Shown one piece after another: positions 57,616 through 64,000 of a DNA stretch of 64,000 bases. The DNA comes from an uncultured Fibrobacter sp. Lineage in GTDB: Bacteria > Fibrobacterota > Fibrobacteria > Fibrobacterales > Fibrobacteraceae. The notes beneath the pieces were generated by a model. That model was not told the DNA's origin and searched no databases. It saw only the letters and a program-made list of their open reading frames with translations. The position numbers and the translations under genes are program-made. The stretch covers positions 62,001 through 126,000 of the forward strand of contig NZ_CAMZCS010000001.1 of assembly GCF_947305105.1 (NCBI RefSeq), read 5' to 3'. Each line of letters begins with the position of its first letter. The first letter of the stretch is position 1.

Positions 57616-58887
57616 ATGAAAAGAATCTTTGCTTTGCTTGCTTTCTTGATGTTTGCGGTGCCGAGCGCATTCGCGTCAATCGATACGATTGCCGTGGACG
57701 TGGGTATTTCCGTCTTCAAGACGATGCCGATAGGCGTGGTCCCGTTTGCAGAACCCAAGGGCCGTATTTCTTGGAGCGAAGAAAAACCGCACGAAATTGT
57801 GACTCGCGATGCGAACCTCTCCGGCCGTTTCGATGTTGTCGCTTCGGACAAGTTTAATTTGGCCCTGTTCAGCCGTAACCGCGCCAAGCACTACATCACG
57901 GGTAAGGCGACCGTGCTTTCCGATGGACGCGTTCAGCTGGATTGCTACTTGTATGTTTCGCAGACAAAGGATTTGCTCTTGGGCGAAACCTACAAGGTTC
58001 AACAGAGGGACATGCGCCGTGCCGTACACAACTTCTTTGACAAGGTGGTGAACCGCTTGTGGGGCGACCGCGGTGTGGCCTCGACAAAGATTGCCTACGT
58101 GTCCAAGATTGAGGGCGTGAAGCAGGTCGTGGTGGCCGATTACGATGGTTTCCACCGTTCCCAAATTACGCGCGACACATCCATCAGCATGATGCCTGTG
58201 TGGATGAAGGGTAACAAGGGCCTTGTCTACGTCAATTTCAAGACGCATCGCCCGCGCCTTTATTTCAAGACTTTCGGCGGTGTCGAAAATCCGCTGTTCC
58301 CGTTCCTGGACCAGACGTATAGCCCTGCGGTCAACCCGAAGACGGGTGAACTCCTGTTCTCTTCGACGGTCGACGGCAAGACGGATTTGTATATCGGCAA
58401 CATGCAGACGGGCAAGGCCCGCAAGTTCGCCTATCTGAAGTCTAACCAGACGAGCCCTGCCTGGAGCCCGTTTGCGACAGAAGTCCTCTTTACTAGCGAC
58501 CGTGGTGGTGGCCCGCAGATTTTCGTGATGGGTAAGGATGGCAGCGACATGCGCCGTGTTACCTTCATGGGCCGCTACAACGAACGCGCGAGTTGGTCTC
58601 CGACGGGGGACCGTATTGCCTACACGTCCATGGATAACGGACTCATGAACATTTACACCTGTGCTTTGGACGGCTCCGATATCACGCAGCTTACCTCCAA
58701 TGCCGGGAATAACGAACATCCCACGTGGTCGCCTGATGGAAAGCTCATCGCTTTCAGCAGCAACCGCAACGGCAGCTACCAGATCTACATCATGCGCGCC
58801 GATGGTTCCAACGTCACCCGTATCACGAAGGGTGGCGAGAATACTGCGCCTACCTGGTCCTGGTTCTACGACGAAATTAACCCATAA
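57616..58887 (+). CDS. tolB: TolB, Tol-Pal periplasmic propeller protein
   Basis: A 423-residue periplasmic protein: a signal peptide (MKRIFALLAFLMFAVPSAFA), an N-terminal TolB domain and a six-bladed propeller with PD40-type repeats (AWSPFATEVLFTSDRGGGPQIFVM, SWSPTGDRIAYTS, TWSPDGKLIAFSS). TolB links TolA and Pal. ATG 57616 is preferred over GTG 57598 because it starts with the signal peptide. Confidence 0.93.
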   Translation: MKRIFALLAFLMFAVPSAFASIDTIAVDVGISVFKTMPIGVVPFAEPKGRISWSEEKPHEIVTRDANLSGRFDVVASDKFNLALFSRNRAKHYITGKATVLSDGRVQLDCYLYVSQTKDLLLGETYKVQQRDMRRAVHNFFDKVVNRLWGDRGVASTKIAYVSKIEGVKQVVVADYDGFHRSQITRDTSISMMPVWMKGNKGLVYVNFKTHRPRLYFKTFGGVENPLFPFLDQTYSPAVNPKTGELLFSSTVDGKTDLYIGNMQTGKARKFAYLKSNQTSPAWSPFATEVLFTSDRGGGPQIFVMGKDGSDMRRVTFMGRYNERASWSPTGDRIAYTSMDNGLMNIYTCALDGSDITQLTSNAGNNEHPTWSPDGKLIAFSSNRNGSYQIYIMRADGSNVTRITKGGENTAPTWSWFYDEINP

Positions 58888-58913
58888 ATCCCCATAAACA
58901 AAGAAGGTCAAAA

Positions 58914-59489
58914 ATGAAAAAAATGAAAATGCTCGTTCTCACCGCAAGCTTCGCTTGCCTCGCTCTTGCCGCATGCTCCAAGAATCCGCCTCCGGAGACG
59001 GAACCTGCTGCTGAAGATGCTCCGGCTGCCGAAGCCACGGCCACTGCCGCTCAGGCTAGCCCGAATGCGGACTCTCTCGCTGCAGAACAGGCTCGTCTTG
59101 AAGCTGAACGCCTTGAAGCCGAACGTGCTCGCCTCGAAGCGCTCATCAACCAGATTATGTCCGAAGACGTTTACTTCGACTTCGACCGTTCCGAACTGAC
59201 CGAAAAGGCTAGGGAACTCCTTGCCCAGGTTGGCGAACTTCTCCTCAAGGAACAGCGCTTCACCATCACTATCGAAGGCCATACAGACGCTCGCGGTACG
59301 GAAGACTATAACTTCACTCTTGGTGCCAAGCGCGCTATGAAGGTGAAGGAATTCTTGATTGCTTACGGTGTGACTGCTGACCGCATGGAATCTGTGAGCT
59401 ACGGTAAGGAAAACCCGAAGGTCGAAGGGACTACCGAGGAAGCCTATTCCCAGAACCGTCGCGCGAATTTCCGTGTGAACATTAAGTAA
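58914..59489 (+). CDS. pal: Peptidoglycan-associated lipoprotein Pal
   Basis: A 191-residue lipoprotein (lipobox LAAC, Cys21), an Ala/Glu-rich linker with a Glu/Arg coiled-coil stretch (about 55-80), and an OmpA-type peptidoglycan-binding domain: VYFDFDRSELTEKARELL, GHTDARGTEDYNFTLGAKRA, and SYGKENPKVEGTTEEAYSQNRR. It anchors the outer membrane to the wall and binds TolB. Confidence 0.95.
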   Translation: MKKMKMLVLTASFACLALAACSKNPPPETEPAAEDAPAAEATATAAQASPNADSLAAEQARLEAERLEAERARLEALINQIMSEDVYFDFDRSELTEKARELLAQVGELLLKEQRFTITIEGHTDARGTEDYNFTLGAKRAMKVKEFLIAYGVTADRMESVSYGKENPKVEGTTEEAYSQNRRANFRVNIK

Positions 59490-59507
59490 TTCGAGGTATT
59501 TTTGAAA

Positions 59508-60347
59508 ATGAAGTATTTGGCCCTAGGCCTAGTTTTCTCTGTACTTGCGCTTACGGGGTGCTCCCAGATTACGATGCTCCGTACGCAAGAAATGGAGAAC
59601 GTGGGCGCCAACGTACAGTCAAATGTCATCGGGTCGGTAGATTCTTCCATGAAGTCTCTCGAGGACTCGCTCCGTCAACGTATCGATTCCCTGGAAGCGA
59701 AGTTGGCGCAGGCTGCCCTCTTGCAGAACCGCATGCAGGCGGAAATCACGATGCTGTCGCGTCGCGTCTCGGATGAGTCCGAACGCAATGATTCCCGTCA
59801 AGAGGAAGTCCTCTACCGTTTGGACATGTTGCTCGGCAAGTCCGACAAAATCCTTGCGAAGAAGGTGGTCGTGAGCGGCGCTCCGGCACCGGTATCCATG
59901 GATAGCGTGGAACGCGAGGCGGAAAAACTCGTGGAAGCCGAAGCGATGTTCAATACGGCGCGATCCGACTACCATCGTGGCGAATACAAGTTGGCGTATT
60001 CCGGGTTCAAGCAGGTTTATGAACAAATGAAAACCGGTGGGCTTGCCGAAAACTCGCTTTACTGGATGGGCCTTTGCTTGATTGATGCAAAGCAAGAGGA
60101 TAAGGCCAAGAAGGTGTTCACAAGCCTCGCGGAAGCCTTCCCCGAAGGGGGCAAGGTATGCGCGACGATGTTCAAGTTGGCTCAGCTTTACGCTGCCGAT
60201 AACGATGTCGAAAAGCAGAAACAGTACCTCCAGAAAATCTTGAGCAGCAAGACATGCGCCTCGACGGGCGAGTTTGAACAGTCTGCCGAGATTTTGCAGG
60301 AATTGTTGGAAAAGAACCCTGCGGAAATTAAACCGCGTAGTTACTAG
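59508..60347 (+). CDS. cpoB: CpoB/YbgF-like Tol-Pal coordinator
   Basis: A 279-residue lipoprotein (lipobox LTGC, Cys18). A central coiled-coil region (DSSMKSLEDSLRQRIDSLEAKLAQ) is followed by TPR-like repeats (EAEAMFNTARSDYHRGEYKLAYSGF; SLYWMGLCLIDAKQEDKAKKVF). CpoB links wall synthesis to constriction by Tol-Pal. The protein follows pal by 18 bases. ATG 59508 is preferred to TTG 59502. Confidence 0.85.
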   Translation: MKYLALGLVFSVLALTGCSQITMLRTQEMENVGANVQSNVIGSVDSSMKSLEDSLRQRIDSLEAKLAQAALLQNRMQAEITMLSRRVSDESERNDSRQEEVLYRLDMLLGKSDKILAKKVVVSGAPAPVSMDSVEREAEKLVEAEAMFNTARSDYHRGEYKLAYSGFKQVYEQMKTGGLAENSLYWMGLCLIDAKQEDKAKKVFTSLAEAFPEGGKVCATMFKLAQLYAADNDVEKQKQYLQKILSSKTCASTGEFEQSAEILQELLEKNPAEIKPRSY

Positions 60348-60368
60348 TAAATTATTTGTGGATTTCGA

Positions 60369-61244
60369 ATGGCTGATATTTTGATTCTGGGCTATGGCCC
60401 TGCAGGAATTTCCGCAGCACTCTATGGGCTCCGTGCGGGGCTGGATGTGCTGATTGTCGGTAAAGATGTAGGGGCGCTCGCCCGCGCACACATGATAGAG
60501 AACTACTATGGCTTGGAAAAACCGCTCAGTGGTCCCGAGCTTGCTGAAGTGGGTAAAAAACAGGCACTGGCCCTTGGCGCCAAAATCGTGGACGACGAAG
60601 TTACAGACCTTTTCTTCGATGGGAACGATTTTGTGGCAGGTGGCCTAAGTGGGGAATATCGTGGCAAGGCGTGTATCATGGCTACAGGATCTGCCCGCAA
60701 AAAACAACCTCTGCCTGGGATGGCGGAACTCGAAGGGCATGGCGTGAGCTATTGCGCCGTTTGCGATGCGTTCTTCTATAGACAAAAGAAGGTCGCAGTC
60801 TTGGGTTCTGGCGAGTATGCCCTGCACGAGGTATCGGAACTCTTGCCGATGGCATCATCCGTTACGTTGCTTACAAACGGGAGCGAAACAACGGCGACGT
60901 TCCCCGAAACAGTGACTGTAGAAACCCGCAAACTTGCCGGGCTTGTCGGCGAGGGCGCTTTTAAGGGCGTCCGCTTCGAAGATGGCTCAGAAGAATCCTT
61001 CGACGGCCTGTTTGTCGCACTGGGTAGCGCAAGCGCCACCGACCTTGCTCGCAAGGCCGGCGCGGCCTTTGACGGCGCGAACCCCGTGCTCGGCCCTGAT
61101 TTCCAGACGACGGTTCCCGGGCTCTTTGCTGCGGGTGACTGCACCGGGGGTACGCTTCAGGTGGCTGTTGCCGTGGGCGAGGGCGCTGTGGCCGGGCTTG
61201 CTGCAATCAAGTACCTGCGTGAAAAGCGCAACGCCTCCGCGTAG
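60369..61244 (+). CDS. Thioredoxin reductase-like FAD/NAD(P) oxidoreductase
   Basis: A 291-residue FAD-dependent oxidoreductase of the TrxB family. An FAD-binding GYGPAGISAALYGLRAG, the redox pair CAVC (SYCAVCDAFFY), an NAD(P)-binding GSGEYALHEVSELL and a C-terminal GLFAAGDCTGGTLQVAVAVGEG are present. It could reduce thioredoxin or a related carrier. It is somewhat shorter than canonical TrxB, and its true electron partner is unknown. Confidence 0.85.
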   Translation: MADILILGYGPAGISAALYGLRAGLDVLIVGKDVGALARAHMIENYYGLEKPLSGPELAEVGKKQALALGAKIVDDEVTDLFFDGNDFVAGGLSGEYRGKACIMATGSARKKQPLPGMAELEGHGVSYCAVCDAFFYRQKKVAVLGSGEYALHEVSELLPMASSVTLLTNGSETTATFPETVTVETRKLAGLVGEGAFKGVRFEDGSEESFDGLFVALGSASATDLARKAGAAFDGANPVLGPDFQTTVPGLFAAGDCTGGTLQVAVAVGEGAVAGLAAIKYLREKRNASA

Positions 61245-61268
61245 CGCGCTCATGGCGAAGGGGCATCC

Positions 61269-62183
61269 TTGATTCGCCGACTGACACTTTTAACCAATCC
61301 GGACAAATGCAACATGCATTGTCCGCTTTGTTTTTTGGCCCAGCGCCAGGCGAAGTTTGGCCTGGGCGAAATGCCCTTCGCCACTGTGCGCGCGGCCATC
61401 GAGAACGCCTTGAAAGAGGGACTGCGCGAAGTCATCCCGAGCACGATGGGCGAGCCTCTACTTTATTCTCATTTTGCTGAACTGCTCGAACTATGCAAGG
61501 CGAGCGGAGTCCCCTTGAACCTCACGACAAACGGAAGTTTCCCTGGAGAGTGGGGGGCGGATGGGGGAATGCGCCACCTGTTGCATGCGTGCAGCGACAT
61601 CAAGGTGAGCTGCATGGGATTTGACGATGCTGTTTTTTCGGAGATGATGCCCGGCGGAAATTTTTCGAAGTGGAAATCGAACGTGGAAAGGCTCGTTTCC
61701 TTGGCCCATACAGAGCGGGCCGCTGCTGGCGCCGAACCTGTAAGCACAATTTCGTTGCAGGTCACATTGCACAAGAAATTTGCTCCCATTGCTGGTGCGG
61801 TTCATTCTATTTTATATTGGGCGCAGTCTTTAGGAATCGACCGCATTAAATGGAATCCGGCGGTGTTTTTGAGTACGGCTCCCGATGAATTGGTTCGCCA
61901 ATATGCCTTGGAACCGGACGAAATTCAAGCGTTGAAGTCTCAACTTGTACAATCGGCAAAGTCTTGCAAAGTCCGTTGCGAGGGGTCGCTCTTTTTTGAA
62001 CCTGCACAAGAACCATGTGGGGAAGATTCGATTCCCTGCCCGTTTGTCGATGAATTGTGGGTGTTGCCGGACGGGAGTGTGCAGCATTGTCCGAATCCGG
62101 AGCGCCGTTATGGTAATCCGGCATCTCCTGCGGCTCGGTGTTCTCAGTGCTTGATGCGTTGCGCTCCGCGGAGCAAGTTCTGA
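61269..62183 (+). CDS. Radical SAM protein with C-terminal Cys cluster
   Basis: A 304-residue radical SAM enzyme. The 4Fe-4S motif CNMHCPLC (CxxxCxxC) is near the N-terminus, followed by STMGEPLLYSHF and LTTNGSFPGEW, as in the common radical SAM core. A C-terminal cluster of six or so Cys (IPCPFVDELWVLPDGSVQHC, CSQCLMRC) resembles a SPASM/twitch auxiliary-cluster domain. Such enzymes modify peptides or proteins. No peptide substrate gene is visible. The start is TTG 61269. Confidence 0.8.
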   Translation: MIRRLTLLTNPDKCNMHCPLCFLAQRQAKFGLGEMPFATVRAAIENALKEGLREVIPSTMGEPLLYSHFAELLELCKASGVPLNLTTNGSFPGEWGADGGMRHLLHACSDIKVSCMGFDDAVFSEMMPGGNFSKWKSNVERLVSLAHTERAAAGAEPVSTISLQVTLHKKFAPIAGAVHSILYWAQSLGIDRIKWNPAVFLSTAPDELVRQYALEPDEIQALKSQLVQSAKSCKVRCEGSLFFEPAQEPCGEDSIPCPFVDELWVLPDGSVQHCPNPERRYGNPASPAARCSQCLMRCAPRSKF

Positions 62184-62186
62184 CGG

Positions 62187-63983
62187 CTAGCTTTGCGGCT
62201 CCTGCTCGTGGGGCTGCCCGTACATTTCCTCGATTTGTTCTGCGTACCGGGTCTCGGTGGCTTTCCTGCGGATTTTCAAGGTGGGTGTCAGGAGTCCAGA
62301 TTCTATGGTGAGTTCGTCACCGATGAGCGTCCACCTGCGAATCTGTTCCCAGTGGTTCAACTTCTTGTTGATTTTCCCGATATGGCGGTTGATGGCTTCG
62401 CGGATGCGGTCGGATTGCATGGCCTTTTCGATTTCGAAATCTTCTTTGTGGACGCGAAGCAGGCGGCGAGCCCCTTCGGGGTTCAGGAATACCAGCGCCG
62501 AGACGAACTTGCGGTCGTTCGCGATGACGAGGGCCTGTTCCACCACGGGGTGGCGGCTGATTTCCAGTTCGATGGGGTTCGGGCTCACGTATTTGCCCGT
62601 ACTCGTTTTTAAAAGTTCCTTGAGGCGGCCTGTCAGGGAGAGGAATCCGTTGTCGTCGATAAATCCCTGGTCGCCGGTGCGGAAGTATCCATCTGGCGTG
62701 AAGGCTTCGCTGTTCAGGTCAGGCCGGTTGTGGTACCCGGCAAAGACGCTGTCGCCTTTGACTAAAATTTCGTTGTTTTCCCCGATCTTGACGGAAAGGT
62801 GGTCAAGCGGCTTGCCTACGGAACCGACTGACTGGTTATTTTCGCAGTTGGCGCTTACGACGGGCGAACATTCGGTAAGGCCGTATCCTTCGTAGACCGG
62901 CAACCCGACGTTCAGCAAAAAGCGGCTGATACTCTTGTTGAGGGCGCTGCTGCCCGAAATAATCATCCTGAAATTGCCGCCGATGGCATCCCTCATCCTC
63001 TTGTACACGAGGCGGTCGTAGAAACGGCGCAACAGGCTCGGGCGCTTTTCGGGGTTCTCAATTTTGGCGATTTTCACGGCGCGCTTGATAATCCAGCTTT
63101 TGGGGCCGCGCGATTTGTCTGCTGCAATCGTGATGCTTTCGTAAACGCGTTCGAGGATTCTCGGTACGACAATCATGACCGTCGGCCGGATTTCTTTCAT
63201 CAGGACGGCCGCATTTTTGGGGCTGTCGGCGAAGTAGATGGGAATCCCGTTCAAGATATAGTAGTACACTGCCATTCGCTCGAAAACATGCGCGACCGGG
63301 AGAATGGTCAGTGCGACATCCTTCTTGCGGTTCAGCGGGAACAGCGGCAGAATGTTCTGGATTTGCGAGAGCATGTTCCTGTGCGTGAGTTCGACTCCCT
63401 TGGGCCGACCGGTGGAACCGCTCGTGTAGATGATGCTGAAAAGGTCGTCCGGCGCGATGGAGAACACCTGCGTCTTGATCCAGAGGGCAGATTCCGGCTT
63501 GTCGATAACTTTGAGCCCGTCCATGATCAGGGTGTCCCAGTAAACTCCGTTGGGCGGGAGTTCGGTGCCCGTATCTAGCTGGATGATGGCCTTGAAGCGG
63601 GGGAGCAGGGCCTGTAACGGGGCGTCAAGTTGAGCGATGTTCTCGATGATGAGAACCTGCACGTTGGCGTCGTCGCACTGGAACTGGAAATTTTCGGAAG
63701 AAATGTTCGGGAACAGCGGCACCACCATGGCGTGGTTAATCTGTGTCGCGATGTCGGCTAGGAGCCAGTATACGGAACTGGGCGCGATGATGCCGATGCT
63801 TTCGCCAGCAATGATTCCGCGGTCCCTGAGGGCGAGCGCGATGGCGGTTGCGTCACGCCTCAGTTTAGACCTGGAAAAGTGGACCCATTGGTCGCCATTT
63901 CTCTGGAACCAGCCGCCGAAATCCGAGCGGTCGCAGTTTGTGAAAAACATCGAAGCGAGAGATGTAAACTGAAGCGGTTCCAT
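62187..63983 (-). CDS. Long-chain acyl-CoA synthetase-like protein
   Basis: A 598-residue AMP-forming synthetase of the FadD/long-chain acyl-CoA ligase group. The P-loop YTSGSTGRPKGVELTHRN, the GYGLTECSP motif, YFRTGDQGFIDDNGFLSLTGRLKELL and the closing lysine region are all present. It activates fatty acids for lipid use. The start ATG 63983 is seven bases after a TATTTT element (63991-63996). Confidence 0.92.
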   Translation of the reverse strand: MEPLQFTSLASMFFTNCDRSDFGGWFQRNGDQWVHFSRSKLRRDATAIALALRDRGIIAGESIGIIAPSSVYWLLADIATQINHAMVVPLFPNISSENFQFQCDDANVQVLIIENIAQLDAPLQALLPRFKAIIQLDTGTELPPNGVYWDTLIMDGLKVIDKPESALWIKTQVFSIAPDDLFSIIYTSGSTGRPKGVELTHRNMLSQIQNILPLFPLNRKKDVALTILPVAHVFERMAVYYYILNGIPIYFADSPKNAAVLMKEIRPTVMIVVPRILERVYESITIAADKSRGPKSWIIKRAVKIAKIENPEKRPSLLRRFYDRLVYKRMRDAIGGNFRMIISGSSALNKSISRFLLNVGLPVYEGYGLTECSPVVSANCENNQSVGSVGKPLDHLSVKIGENNEILVKGDSVFAGYHNRPDLNSEAFTPDGYFRTGDQGFIDDNGFLSLTGRLKELLKTSTGKYVSPNPIELEISRHPVVEQALVIANDRKFVSALVFLNPEGARRLLRVHKEDFEIEKAMQSDRIREAINRHIGKINKKLNHWEQIRRWTLIGDELTIESGLLTPTLKIRRKATETRYAEQIEEMYGQPHEQEPQS

Positions 63984-63990
63984 GTAAATG

Positions 63991-63996
63991 AAAATA
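63991..63996 (-). promoter_or_regulatory. -10-like TATTTT of the acyl-CoA synthetase
   Basis: TATTTT then seven bases before the ATG 63983, at the right window edge. The -35 is outside the window. Confidence 0.4.
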
Positions 63997-64000
63997 ACAT

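Noticed and set aside
1-64000. tRNA or rRNA genes
   Set aside because: I searched by eye for T-loop (GTTCRA) and acceptor pairing and for rRNA core sequences and saw none; a covariance-model scan would be decisive.

Overview
The window comes from a Fibrobacter-type genome (phylum Fibrobacterota). The main signs are two proteins with the Fibrobacter major paralogous domain (TIGR02145), one TIGR02147-family regulator, many lipoproteins with long Ser-rich linkers behind the lipobox, TTG/GTG starts, and a recurring promoter-like TATATTT/TATCTTT element just ahead of genes. Nothing looks like a prophage or an integrative element. I see no rRNA, tRNA or CRISPR array.

Layout. 1-7 kb: surface lipoproteins, an outer-membrane barrel, and a Lys/Ala/Pro-repeat DUF4912 protein in front of a GH57 glucan-branching enzyme. 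7-13.8 kb, minus strand: a secreted HEMYH metalloprotease-like protein, a UbiD decarboxylase, an SRPBCC-like protein, a ParE-type topoisomerase subunit and a secreted barrel. 14-18.4 kb, plus: a compact, GC-rich type II secretion/type IV pilus-like cluster (secretin, assembly protein, three pilin-like proteins, the last truncated). 18.4-23.9 kb: a processive GT2 synthase, a TusA-like operon and a SulP transporter. 24-25.4 kb: a 34-residue mini-gene and a DUF3791-DUF3990-DUF3791-like trio resembling a toxin-antitoxin module. 25.4-31.4 kb, minus: sufD, sufC, dnaG, slyD, nadE. 31.4-40.1 kb: an AlgX/AlgJ-like protein, a HigA-like regulator, pmbA, an Rpn-family nuclease, lgt, a penicillin-binding protein, orn and fabF. 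40.2-46 kb: a truncated Rpn copy, TIGR02145 proteins, a DUF2279 protein and two sodium symporters. 46.4-50.5 kb: a TIGR02147 regulator and three related lipoproteins. 50.6-53.8 kb: a GH116 glycosidase. 53.9-62.2 kb: purN, rnhB, a complete tolQ-tolR-tolA-tolB-pal-cpoB operon, a TrxB-like oxidoreductase and a radical SAM protein. 62.2-64 kb: an acyl-CoA synthetase.

How the genes work together. tolQ to cpoB encode the whole envelope-constriction Tol-Pal machine. lgt and the PBP serve lipoprotein and wall maturation in a genome rich in lipoproteins. SufC/SufD act in Fe-S assembly. DUF4912/GH57 point to glycogen-type storage. Most of the rest is housekeeping.

The most interesting points are these. 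(1) Both the full-length and the truncated Rpn nuclease genes contain a 53-codon ORF with its own Shine-Dalgarno sequence, and the truncated copy keeps essentially only that part. (2) Three essential-type genes (sufD, slyD, rnhB) carry in-frame insertions of dispersed or simple repeats of the kind otherwise found between genes. (3) About ten genes have a -10-like element 6-10 nt before the start codon, which implies leaderless mRNAs. (4) Tandem lipoproteins under a TIGR02147 regulator share a repeated Cys/GDT/CxC domain. (5) The secretion cluster has an unusual architecture.
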